From: Blastomonas sp.
Lineage (GTDB): Bacteria > Pseudomonadota > Alphaproteobacteria > Sphingomonadales > Sphingomonadaceae
Assembly: GCF_030373265.1 (NCBI RefSeq)
Contig: NZ_JAUCZC010000012.1
Span: 1-64,000, forward strand
Direction: 5' to 3'
Length of the DNA stretch: 64,000 nt
Shown: positions 41,020 through 49,445 of the stretch, one piece after another
How the letters are laid out: each line of letters opens with the position of its first letter
Position numbering within the stretch: position 1 is the stretch's first letter
The notes under the pieces: model-generated
Told to the model about the DNA's origin: nothing
Database searches by the model: none
The model's input: only the letters and a program-made list of their open reading frames with translations
Program-made: the position numbers and the translations under genes

Positions 41020-42723
41020 ATGAAACTGCGTCGGCTGATAACGCGATATATGCTCACCGCCGCCCTGCCGCTTGCCCTGGCGGGATGCGCGAGCACGCAG
41101 GTGCCCCCTGCCCGCTATGACGTGGTGATCCGCGGCGGCACCCTCTACGATGGCACGGGTGCGGCGCCGGTGATGGGGGATGTCGCGATCAACGGCGACC
41201 GGATCGTCGCGGTCGGCACGGTCGAGGGCGCAGGCCGCAGCGAAATCTCGGCGCGCGGCATGGCGGTAGCGCCCGGCTTCATCAACATGCTCAGCTGGGC
41301 CACCGAATCGCTGATCGTCGATCCGCGCAGCCAGAGCGACATCCGCCAGGGGGTTACGCTCGAGGTCATGGGCGAAGGCTGGTCGATGGGACCGGTCAAC
41401 GCCAAGATGAAGGCGGACGAAATCGCGCGCCAGGGCGACCTCAAATTCCCGATCGAATGGACCACGCTCGGCGATTACCTGACCTATCTCGAAACGCGCG
41501 GTGTTGCCACCAACGTGGCCAGCTTCGTCGGCGCAGCCACGGTGCGGGTCCACGAGCTCGGCGAAGGCGATGTCGATCCCAGCCCCGAGCAGCTCGCGCG
41601 CATGCGCACTTTGGTGCGCGAGGCGATGAACGAGGGCGCGATGGGCGTCGGCAGCTCGCTGATCTATGCGCCGGGCTCCTATGCCGAGACCAACGAGCTG
41701 GTCGCGCTGACCAGCGAGGCGGCGCGATGCGGCGGCATGTACATCAGCCATATGCGCTCCGAAGGCGACCGCATCGAGCAGGCGATCGCCGAGCTGATCG
41801 AAATCTCGCGCCGCTCGGGGGCCCCTGCGGAAATCTATCACCTCAAGATGGCAGGGCGCGACAACCACGCCAAGCGCGAGGCCGTGGTCCGGCAGATCGA
41901 GGCGGCGCGCAGCGAAGGCCTCAGGATCACCGCGGACATGTACACCTATACCGCAGGGGCGACCGGGCTCGACGCCGCGATGCCGACCTGGGTGCAGGCC
42001 GGCGGGGTCGAAGCCTGGATCGAGCGGCTCAAGGACCCCGCAATGCGCGCACGCGTTGCGGCCGAGATGAAGGCACCCGGCAGCGATTGGGAGAACCTGT
42101 ATCATGGTGCGGGCGCCGACAAGATGATCCTCACCGGCTTCAAGAACCCCGCGCTCAAATCGCTCACCGGCAGGACGCTGGCCGAGGTCGCCGCGATGCG
42201 CAACCAGTCGCCCGAGCAGGCCGCGATGGATCTGGTGATCGAGGACGGATCGCGCGTCGGCACGGTGTATTTCCTGATGTCCGAGGACAATGTGCGCGAG
42301 CAGGTCAAGCTGCCGTGGATGAGCTTCGGATCGGACGCGGCATCGCAATCGGCCGAGGGCGTGTTTCTCAAGTCAGGCGCCCACCCGCGCACCTATGGCA
42401 ATTTCGCTCGGCTGCTCGGCCGCTACGTCCGCGACGAACAGCTGATCCCGCTCGAGGAGGCGGTGCATCGTCTTTCGGGCCTGCCCGCGCGCAACCTGTC
42501 GATTGCGGAACGCGGCGCGCTGAAACCCGGGCATTTCGCCGATGTCGTGGTGTTCGATCCGGCGACCATTGCGGATACCGCGACGTTCGAGGATCCGCAT
42601 CGCTATGCGGTCGGCATGCGCGACGTCTTCGTCAATGGCGTGGCGGCGCTGCGCAACGGCGAACCCACCGGGGAGACGCCGGGCCGCGCGGTGCGCGGAC
42701 CCGGGTTCAACCGCTGCAACTGA
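41020..42723 (+). CDS. N-acyl-D-amino-acid deacylase-like amidohydrolase, lipoprotein, lacks metal motif, 567 aa
   Basis: An amidohydrolase-superfamily protein like D-aminoacylases. The signal peptide ends in a lipobox (LALAGC, cysteine 23). Family blocks: DVVIRGGTLYDGTGA, DVAINGDRIVAVGTV, GVTLEVMGEGWSMGP, ISHMRSEGDRIEQAI, YHLKMAGRDNH and SFGSDAA with ESP-type late region. The usual HxH after PGFI is replaced (PGFINMLSWATE), and the cysteine/asparagine block (normally GNC) is EGW, so the usual metal ligands there are absent. It may still work with the remaining His and Asp, or have another role. It follows the regulator by 36 bases. Confidence 0.82.
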   Translation: MKLRRLITRYMLTAALPLALAGCASTQVPPARYDVVIRGGTLYDGTGAAPVMGDVAINGDRIVAVGTVEGAGRSEISARGMAVAPGFINMLSWATESLIVDPRSQSDIRQGVTLEVMGEGWSMGPVNAKMKADEIARQGDLKFPIEWTTLGDYLTYLETRGVATNVASFVGAATVRVHELGEGDVDPSPEQLARMRTLVREAMNEGAMGVGSSLIYAPGSYAETNELVALTSEAARCGGMYISHMRSEGDRIEQAIAELIEISRRSGAPAEIYHLKMAGRDNHAKREAVVRQIEAARSEGLRITADMYTYTAGATGLDAAMPTWVQAGGVEAWIERLKDPAMRARVAAEMKAPGSDWENLYHGAGADKMILTGFKNPALKSLTGRTLAEVAAMRNQSPEQAAMDLVIEDGSRVGTVYFLMSEDNVREQVKLPWMSFGSDAASQSAEGVFLKSGAHPRTYGNFARLLGRYVRDEQLIPLEEAVHRLSGLPARNLSIAERGALKPGHFADVVVFDPATIADTATFEDPHRYAVGMRDVFVNGVAALRNGEPTGETPGRAVRGPGFNRCN

Positions 42724-42757
42724 CAGTCTGCCTGCCGACCGATCGTCGGAGGGCGCC

Positions 42758-44020
42758 TCAGCGACCCCGGCGGGCGAGCCAGACGGTGTTGGCGTTGTCG
42801 TCGACCACGAACACCGATCCGTCGGCCCGTGCCCGCACGCTCACCGGGCGGCCGTGCACCGTGCCTTCGCGCTGATCGGCGATGAAGCCGGTGAGGAAAG
42901 GCTGCGGGTCGGAGGTCGGTTTGCCGTCGGCAAACGGGACGACGAGCACGTCATAGCCCGACATGTCCGAGCGGTTCCACGAGCCATGCCGGGCGATATA
43001 GCCGAACTGCCGTCCGTTTTCGGGGCGTGACAGCGCCAGGCCGAGCGCGGCGGCATGGGGTCCGACCGCGAGTTCGGGAACGATCGTCGTCGCCAGCAGC
43101 TCGCGCTTGGTGTTGGCGTGGCGGGGATCCTGCTTGCCCCAATAGCTGTAGGGCCAGCCGTAGAACCCGCCTTCCTGCACGCTTGTGACATAATCAGGCG
43201 AGATGTTGTCGCCGAAATCGTCGCGCTCGTTGACCGCAGTCCACAATGTGCCGTCGGATGCGATATCCATGCCGACCGGGTTGCGCAGTCCTGTGGCATA
43301 GGTCCGCTCGCGCCCGGTGGTCAGATCGACCGCCAGGATTGCCGCGCGCCGCTCTTCTTCCTCCATGCCGTATTCGCCGACATTGCTCGCCGAGCCGACC
43401 GATACGAACAGCGTGCGCTGATCCGGGCTGAGCTGCAGGTTACGGGTCCAGTGGTTGTTGTAACCGCCCGCGGGCAGCGCCATCAGCTTGCGCGGCGCAG
43501 CGGTAATGCTGGTCTGTCCGGGCTTGAACGGATAGCTGACCACCGCGTCGGTGTTGGCGACATACAGCCGCTCGCCCGCCAGCGCCATGCCGAACGGCTG
43601 GTTGAGGTTCTCCAGCAGCACGAACGTCTGGTCGGCCTTGCCATCGCCATCGGTGTCGCGCAGCAGCGTGATCCGGTTGGCGGAATATCCGGTGACGTTC
43701 GAGCGCGCAAATCCTCGCGCGGTTTCGGGATCGGCATCGAGCTTGGGCTTCTGCCGCGCCTCGCTGACCAGCACGTCGCCATTGGGCAGCTCGAGCAACT
43801 GGCGCGGATTTTCCAGCCCGCCCGCGAACTTGACGACCTCCCAGCCCTTCGGCGCGCGCGGCGTCTTGCCCTCGGGCCAGCCGATCACCACCGGGTGGTT
43901 CACCACCGCCGGCGTGGCGTAGGGATCGTCCTGATCGGGAACGCCCAACTTCACCTGAGTCTGCGCGAGCGCCATGCCACTGGTGGCGAGAAGGGTGAAG
44001 GCAATGAGGCTGGCGCGCAT
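42758..44020 (-). CDS. Sorbosone-dehydrogenase-type PQQ-dependent beta-propeller protein, exported, 420 aa
   Basis: A signal peptide (SLIAFTLLATSGMALAQ) and a six-bladed propeller of the soluble glucose/sorbosone dehydrogenase type. Relevant parts: VKFAGGLENPRQLLELPNGD, NRITLLRDTDGDGKADQTFV, GYNNHWTRNLQLSPDQRTLF (substrate/PQQ region with histidine), ATGLRNPVGMDIASDGTLW and PYSYWGKQDPRH. It probably oxidises a sugar in the periplasm; the true substrate and PQQ dependence are not shown by sequence alone. It is encoded alone, converging with the deacylase gene. Confidence 0.88.
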   Translation of the reverse strand: MRASLIAFTLLATSGMALAQTQVKLGVPDQDDPYATPAVVNHPVVIGWPEGKTPRAPKGWEVVKFAGGLENPRQLLELPNGDVLVSEARQKPKLDADPETARGFARSNVTGYSANRITLLRDTDGDGKADQTFVLLENLNQPFGMALAGERLYVANTDAVVSYPFKPGQTSITAAPRKLMALPAGGYNNHWTRNLQLSPDQRTLFVSVGSASNVGEYGMEEEERRAAILAVDLTTGRERTYATGLRNPVGMDIASDGTLWTAVNERDDFGDNISPDYVTSVQEGGFYGWPYSYWGKQDPRHANTKRELLATTIVPELAVGPHAAALGLALSRPENGRQFGYIARHGSWNRSDMSGYDVLVVPFADGKPTSDPQPFLTGFIADQREGTVHGRPVSVRARADGSVFVVDDNANTVWLARRGR

Positions 44021-44137
44021 GAATGGTGTCCTTGATCTGGCGGTTGGATTTGCCCCTGCCTACGCAGCGATCCCGGATTGGTTCAAAATCCCCATATCAT
44101 GGGGTGATGCGGCGCGTGCGCGCTGGTCATTCCCCGC

Positions 44138-47100
44138 TCAGGCTGCGAGTGCCTCCATCAGCGTTTGAACCCGCTCGAAACGCTGGTCGATCTCGGTGGT
44201 CTCGGCGAGGATCAGACGCGCGTTGCGCGCGACCAGACCATGGCGCTCGGCGTCCCCGCTGAAGTCCGGTCGCGGTGTCAGCGCGATCGCCGACGGCCCG
44301 GCATCAATGCGCGCGACGCACGCGGTCCGGGCGGCGAGCCGCAGCCGGGCGTGCGCCATCAGCATCGCCGCCGCTTCGGGCAACGGTCCGAACCGGTCGA
44401 TCAGCTCCTCCTCGAACGCGTCGATCTGGCACTCCTCGACCAGCCGGCCGAGGGTCACATACTGGGTCAGCCGGATATCCGCTTCGGGAATCCACGCAGG
44501 AGGCAATGCACCCTGCGCGCCCAGGTTGAGCTCGGGTGTCCAGCGGTCAATGGTTTCGCCGCGCGCCTCGCGCAGCGCCTGACCCAGCAGGTGCTGGTAC
44601 AGATCGATGCCGATCAGCTTCATGTGCCCAGCCTGGGTTTCGCCAAGCAGATCGCCTGCGCCGCGCATGTCGAGATCCTGCGCGCTGATATCGAACCCCG
44701 CGCCCAGACGGTCGAAGGTCGACAGCGTCCGCAGCCGTTTGAGCGTGCGCTCGCCGATCGTCTCCTCTTCGCTGGTCAGCAGGATCACCTGCCCGCGCCG
44801 CGTCCCCCGCCCGACGCGCCCACGCAACTGGTGGAGCTGCGCCAGCCCGAAGCGATCGGCGCGCCAGACGATCATCGTATTCGCGCGCGGCACGTCGAGT
44901 CCGGCCTCGATGATGTTGGTGGCGAGCAGGATATCGCCCTGCCCCTCGGCAAAGCCCACCATCGCCGCGTCGATCTCGGCCGGCGGCATCTTGCCGTGCG
45001 CCTCGACCAGCGTCAGATCGGGCGCGGCACGGCGCAGTCTGGCGGCCAGGCTGGCCATGTCCTCGATCCGCGGGACGACGACGAAGCTCTGCCCGCCGCG
45101 CCCTTTTTCGCGCAGCAACGCGGTGCGGATGCGGGTGTCGTCATATTGATCGAGGCTGGTGCGGATCGGCTGGCGCCGCGCCGGCGGGGTGGCGATGATC
45201 GATATCTGCTGGAGCCCGACCAGCGCCATCTGCAGCGTCCGCGGGATCGGCGTCGCGGTCAGCGCGAGCAGATGCGTCTCACCCGATCCGCGCAATCTGG
45301 CCTTGTCGCCGGCGCCGAAGCGCTGCTCCTCGTCGATCACCACCAGGCCCAGCCGCGCATACTCGATGCCCTTGGCCATCACCGCGCCCGTGCCGATGAC
45401 GATGTCGATCGATCCGTCGGCGAGCCCCGCCTTGACCGCCTTCTTCTCGGCCGCGCTCGACAGCCGCGACAATCCGGCCACCGTGAGCCCCGATCCCTCG
45501 AAGCGGCGCGTGAAACTTGCAAGATGCTGGCGCACCAGCACCGTGGTCGGTGCCGCGACGATCACCTGATGGCCCGCCAGCGCAGCCAGCGCAGCAGCAC
45601 GCAATGCGACCTCGGTCTTGCCATAGCCGACATCGCCGACGACGAGCCGGTCCATCGGCTTGCCGCTCGCAAGATCGGCACGCACCGCCGCGATCGCGCG
45701 CGCCTGATCCGCGGTCTCGTTATAGGGAAAGCCGCTCGCGAACGTCTCATAGACGGCCGGATCGGGATCGAGCACCGGCGCGGTCAGCCGCGCGCGCGCA
45801 TCGGCGAGCGCGGCAAGACCCTTGGCGGATTCGGCGATGGCAGCGTTGATCTCGCCGCGGCGCCGGATCCACGACGAGCCGTCGAGCTTGTCGAGCGTCA
45901 CCGCCTCGGCATCGGCGCCATAGCGCCAGATCCGGTCGGCATCGTCGATTGCGACCAGTCGCCGCGCGCCGCCGGCATATTCGAGCGCGATCATCTCGCC
46001 GCCTTCGCCGCCTGCGGGCGCCGGCTCGAGCCCTGCAACGATGCCGACACCATGATCTTCATGGACGACGACATCGCCGATGCGGATCTCGCTGCCGCCG
46101 GTGGTAAACGGCTTGGCGCTGGCGGTGACCACGCCCTCGCTCAGCGCGCGGCTGCCAAGCAGATCGGCGGCGGCGATCAGGATCGTCGTATCGCAGACGA
46201 AGCCGCTGTCGACGGGCATCTCGAGATAACCGGCGCTTCCGGGCGCCAGCGCCAGGGCCTCGCTCCAGTCGGCGAGCGGAACAATCTCCACACCGAGGCG
46301 CTTTGCGATCCGCGCGCGCAAGAAACGCAAGTCGCGCGGCGCTCCGGCGAGCACGCATGCGCGGGTCTCCAGCAACGGTTTGGCAAAGCAGCCCAGCGCT
46401 GCAAGCGGCGCGCTACCCTCGGCGAAACGTGGAACCGGCTCGAACGCCGTATCCGGTTCCGTCATCCGCCATTGCGCCAGCGCCTGCGTCCAGGCGTCCC
46501 CTTCGACCGCGTCGATCTTTCCGACCTTTCCGCGCGCGGCATCGGCGGCGAGCCTGAGGAACCGCCGACGACGCTTGTCGGCTTTCTCCGACACCACCGC
46601 CACGCCCGGCGCAAGATGCGCGAGGATGGAGGCGCTGGTGTCTCCCGATGGCTCTGAAGCGCGCCCGATCTCGAGCGCTGCAAGGTCGCCGACACTGCGC
46701 TGGGTGATCGCATCGTACGAGCGGATCGCGCCCACCTTGCCGTCGGCGATCTCGATCCGCGCGGGCAGTCCGGCATCGGCAGGAAAGACGTCGACGACCT
46801 CGCCGCGCACCGCCATCTCGCCCGGCTCGTCGACGCAGTCGTCGGCGACATACCCGATCTGCTCGAGCATGTCCGAAAGCGCGTCCATCGCGAGTGGATC
46901 GCCCACCGAGATGCGCGGCAGCGCCACATCGAAGGACTCGGGCGGGGGATAGAGCCGCGCTGCGGCCTCGCCGCTCATCACGCAGGCAAGGTGCCCGCGC
47001 TTCGGGTTCTGCTGGGCGATGCGCAGCGCATGCAGCGCCGCGACCCGCATCCCGATATTGGCGGGCGACGCCGGCGCGACATCGCCGGGCAGCGCATCGC

Positions 47101-47254
47101 TCGACGGCACGAAGAATACCGGCGTATCGGGCAGCATCGCGCGCAAGGCTGCGGTCAGCGCCTGCGCCTGCTGGTCGTCGTCGGCGAGGTAGACGATGTC
47201 ATCGCGTTCCAGCGCGCGCGTCATCTGAGCCGCGGTCCACGCAATCGAAGTCAT
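44138..47254 (-). CDS. Mfd-like helicase/translocase (short transcription-repair coupling factor family), 1038 aa
   Basis: Mfd frees stalled RNA polymerase and recruits UvrA. Here an N-terminal UvrB-like part is present (VFFVPSSDALPGDVAPASPA, and ISVGDPLAMDALSDMLEQIG). A CarD-like RNA-polymerase interaction domain follows (VVVHEDHGVGIVAGL). Then comes the RecG-like translocase: GDVGYGKTEVALRA (Walker A), IDEEQRFGAGDK (Walker B), LTATPIPRTLQMAL and LRGRVGRGTRRGQV. At 1038 residues it is shorter than usual Mfd (~1150) and several motifs are divergent, so it may be a paralogue. Start ATG 47254 has GGGAGGA 5 bases upstream. Confidence 0.85.
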   Translation of the reverse strand: MTSIAWTAAQMTRALERDDIVYLADDDQQAQALTAALRAMLPDTPVFFVPSSDALPGDVAPASPANIGMRVAALHALRIAQQNPKRGHLACVMSGEAAARLYPPPESFDVALPRISVGDPLAMDALSDMLEQIGYVADDCVDEPGEMAVRGEVVDVFPADAGLPARIEIADGKVGAIRSYDAITQRSVGDLAALEIGRASEPSGDTSASILAHLAPGVAVVSEKADKRRRRFLRLAADAARGKVGKIDAVEGDAWTQALAQWRMTEPDTAFEPVPRFAEGSAPLAALGCFAKPLLETRACVLAGAPRDLRFLRARIAKRLGVEIVPLADWSEALALAPGSAGYLEMPVDSGFVCDTTILIAAADLLGSRALSEGVVTASAKPFTTGGSEIRIGDVVVHEDHGVGIVAGLEPAPAGGEGGEMIALEYAGGARRLVAIDDADRIWRYGADAEAVTLDKLDGSSWIRRRGEINAAIAESAKGLAALADARARLTAPVLDPDPAVYETFASGFPYNETADQARAIAAVRADLASGKPMDRLVVGDVGYGKTEVALRAAALAALAGHQVIVAAPTTVLVRQHLASFTRRFEGSGLTVAGLSRLSSAAEKKAVKAGLADGSIDIVIGTGAVMAKGIEYARLGLVVIDEEQRFGAGDKARLRGSGETHLLALTATPIPRTLQMALVGLQQISIIATPPARRQPIRTSLDQYDDTRIRTALLREKGRGGQSFVVVPRIEDMASLAARLRRAAPDLTLVEAHGKMPPAEIDAAMVGFAEGQGDILLATNIIEAGLDVPRANTMIVWRADRFGLAQLHQLRGRVGRGTRRGQVILLTSEEETIGERTLKRLRTLSTFDRLGAGFDISAQDLDMRGAGDLLGETQAGHMKLIGIDLYQHLLGQALREARGETIDRWTPELNLGAQGALPPAWIPEADIRLTQYVTLGRLVEECQIDAFEEELIDRFGPLPEAAAMLMAHARLRLAARTACVARIDAGPSAIALTPRPDFSGDAERHGLVARNARLILAETTEIDQRFERVQTLMEALAA

Positions 47255-47496
47255 GCCAATCCTCCCGTTCGCCAGCACAGCTGCGATGCGATCCGGGAGA
47301 CATACGCAAGCGGTTCGAAAAAGGTGCCAGCGCAAACCGCGGTTTGCGATCAGTCGCCAGCGAAGCCGCCTTTTTCGGAAGCCAGATCAGTCAGCAAGGC
47401 GCCCCGCCGGTCGGTCTTGATACCGCCAACGGCAACAAATCGGGCCGAGTGCCGATGGCACCGAACCTGAGATAGACTGCTGAGTTTCGGGATTTC

Positions 47497-47524
47497 TCCG
47501 GACATTTCTGAACATGTCCGGAGG
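47497..47524 (-). terminator. Hairpin downstream of tRNA-Leu
   Basis: CTCCGGACAT, 8 bases, ATGTCCGGAG: a perfect 10-base stem. It begins 6 bases after the tRNA 3' end, reading on the minus strand. The following run is AAAT and not a T run, so it is a processing or Rho-type terminator candidate. Confidence 0.5.
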
Positions 47525-47530
47525 AAAGAA

Positions 47531-47617
47531 TGGTGCCCAGAAGAGGACTCGAACCTCCACGCCCTTGCGAGCGCCAGCACCTGAAGCTGGTGCGTCTACC
47601 AATTCCGCCATCTGGGC
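47531..47617 (-). tRNA. tRNA-Leu (anticodon CAG)
   Basis: Read on the minus strand: acceptor 5' GCCCAGA pairs with TCTGGGC, followed by discriminator A and encoded CCA. The D arm has GGCGGAATTGGTAGACGC, typical of tRNA-Leu. The anticodon stem/loop is CCAGC-TTCAGGT-GCTGG, giving anticodon CAG. A long variable arm (class II) precedes the T arm with GGTTCGAGTCC. The length of 87 bases including CCA is normal. It reads CUG codons. Confidence 0.95.
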
Positions 47618-47845
47618 ACGGGGTAGGAGCGGGCCACTAGCCTGACTGTTTGCACCCGTCAACCGCCTGTAACGCTCTTGCCAAAAAGAATTTGTGCACA
47701 AGCCTTTGGTGGCCGGATCGGGGTTGGCGCAATTGGGCCGTTGCCTCGGGCGGTTGGCTGATGCAAAGGCATGCTGACAACGCAGGGCAGCGCCGACCAA
47801 GGCCAGCGCTGCAGCAGACACGCACAGAACTCACGGGACAGACAC

Positions 47846-48793
47846 ATGCGCGACACACTGATCACGATCTTTGGCGGCGGCGGATTTCTTGGCCGGCACA
47901 TCACCCAGCAGCTGACGGCGGCGGGTGCGCGGGTGCGCATTGCCCAGCGCAACATCCGCATCGCGCAGGATGTCAAACCTCTGGGCAATCTGGGCCAGAC
48001 CCAGTTGGTCGCCGCCGACATCACCAAACCGGAATCGGTGGCGCGCGCGGTGCATGGCGCCGATGCGGTGATCAATCTGGTCGGGATCTTGAAGGGCGAT
48101 TTCGACGCGATCCATCACGTCGGCGCGGCCAACGTTGCGCAAGCGGCGGCAGCGGCGGGTTGCGCGGCGATGGTGCATGTCTCGGCGATCGGCGCCGACG
48201 CGAGTTCCAAGAGCGCCTATGGCCGCAGCAAGGCCGACGGCGAAGCCGCGGTCCGCGCCGCCTTCCCCACCGCCACCATCTTGCGCCCGTCGATCGTGTT
48301 CGGGCGCGAGGACCAGTTCGTGAACCGCTTTGCCGGATTGATTGCAGCGCTGCCGGTGGTCCCCGTGATCGGCGGCAAGGCGAAGTTCCAGCCGGTCTAT
48401 GTCGACGATGTCGCACAGGCGGTGGCGATGAGCCTGGCCGATCCTGCGCGCTTTGGCGGAAAGCTGTTCGAACTGGGCGGGCCCGAGGCGGTCAGCATGG
48501 CCGAGCTCAATGCGCGAATCGCCAAGGAGATCGGCGTCGATGCGAGCTTCATCGCCATGCCCGACGGTATCTCCAGCCTGATGGCAGGGCTGACCGGCTG
48601 GCTGCCCGGCGCACCGATCACGCGCGACCAATGGGCGATGCTACAGACCGACAACGTGGTTGCCGACGGCGCTGAAGGCTTTGCGGCGTTCGGCATCGCC
48701 CCCACCCCGATGGCAGCGGTGATCGGCGATTATCTGGTCCGCTTCCGCAAGCACGGCCGCTTTGGCGCGCGCACCAAGACCAGGACCGACTGA
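47846..48793 (+). CDS. NDUFA9-like NAD(P)-binding protein (complex I accessory/epimerase-like), 315 aa
   Basis: An atypical short-chain/epimerase Rossmann protein. It opens LITIFGGGGFLGRHITQQLT with the GGxGFLG nucleotide motif. It has VINLVGILKG, VSAIGADASSKSAYGRSKAD (active-site-like Tyr/Lys) and ATILRPSIVFGREDQFVNRF, which are typical of NDUFA9-family complex I subunits. In bacteria they may help complex I assembly or act as independent dehydrogenases. ATG 47846 begins the fold; the frame is open upstream to 47771 but that part lacks family sequence. The next gene (TetR) is on the opposite strand. Confidence 0.88.
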   Translation: MRDTLITIFGGGGFLGRHITQQLTAAGARVRIAQRNIRIAQDVKPLGNLGQTQLVAADITKPESVARAVHGADAVINLVGILKGDFDAIHHVGAANVAQAAAAAGCAAMVHVSAIGADASSKSAYGRSKADGEAAVRAAFPTATILRPSIVFGREDQFVNRFAGLIAALPVVPVIGGKAKFQPVYVDDVAQAVAMSLADPARFGGKLFELGGPEAVSMAELNARIAKEIGVDASFIAMPDGISSLMAGLTGWLPGAPITRDQWAMLQTDNVVADGAEGFAAFGIAPTPMAAVIGDYLVRFRKHGRFGARTKTRTD

Positions 48794-48800
48794 AGCCGCC

Positions 48801-49397
48801 TCAGACAGTCTGCTCCGCCGCCCACAGCGCGAGCGAGGCGCTGAGCTGCCGCTCGGCCTGAACCCGCGCGGTATCGCGGTCCAGCCCCAGCGCCCCCGAT
48901 AGCTGCGCCCCCATCAGCGCATCGCCCAGCGCCATGGTGCACAGAACCAGCGTGTCCTCGTGCAGCGTGCGGCCTTCGGGGCCATGCTCGGCAAGCTCGT
49001 CGACGAGCTGATGGATCGCCTCGACGATCGGGTCGAGCGCATCCTCGTTGCCCGAGAGCAGCATCCAGCACGCCAGCGCCCCCGCCCCTTCGCGATCGAA
49101 CGCATCGAACGCCAGGTCGACGATCTCGCGGGTTGCGCCCTCGCCGCTGCGCAATTTGACCACCGCAGCCCCTATCGTCTGGCAGATCGATTGCGCCAGA
49201 TATTCCGCCAGCGCCTTTTGGAGGCCGGATGCTGAACCGAAATGGTGGAGAAGATTGGCATGGGTGCGCCCGATTCGGCCGGACACCGCCTTGAGCGTGA
49301 CCGCCTGGGGGCCGGTTTCGATCAGCAGATCGCGGGCGGCGCCCAGAGCGGCGGAGCGGCTTTCTTCAGGACTCAGCCGTCTTTTCGCTATTGACAT
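48801..49397 (-). CDS. TetR-family transcriptional regulator, 198 aa
   Basis: An N-terminal HTH (about residues 10-60: LGAARDLLIETGPQAVTLKA, ..GRIGRTHANLLHHFGSASGL) and a helical ligand-binding C-terminal domain. It is divergent from the metal-dependent hydrolase gene, with 48 bases between starts, and repeats GTAAGTAAC/GTAAGCAAC lie in that gap. It is probably a repressor of the hydrolase and of itself. The ligand is unknown; the hydrolase context suggests a lipid or fatty-acid-like compound, without proof. Confidence 0.9.
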   Translation of the reverse strand: MSIAKRRLSPEESRSAALGAARDLLIETGPQAVTLKAVSGRIGRTHANLLHHFGSASGLQKALAEYLAQSICQTIGAAVVKLRSGEGATREIVDLAFDAFDREGAGALACWMLLSGNEDALDPIVEAIHQLVDELAEHGPEGRTLHEDTLVLCTMALGDALMGAQLSGALGLDRDTARVQAERQLSASLALWAAEQTV

Positions 49398-49434
49398 CTA
49401 TGTAAGTAACCTTATTGTCATGACTGTAAGCAAC
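49391..49434 (+). promoter_or_regulatory. Promoter and direct-repeat operator for the metal-dependent hydrolase
   Basis: TTGACA (49391-49396), 16 bases, TATTGT (49413-49418) is a plausible -35/-10 pair. Two copies GTAAGTAAC (49402) and GTAAGCAAC (49426), 24 bases apart, flank the -10 region. TetR-type repression at this overlap would be natural. Confidence 0.45.
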
Positions 49435-49445
49435 ACTCCAGCATT

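Noticed and set aside
42724-42757. CCGACCGATCGTCGG hairpin between the deacylase and sorbosone-dehydrogenase genes
   Set aside because: The stem is only 5 bases with no T run; not convincing as a terminator.
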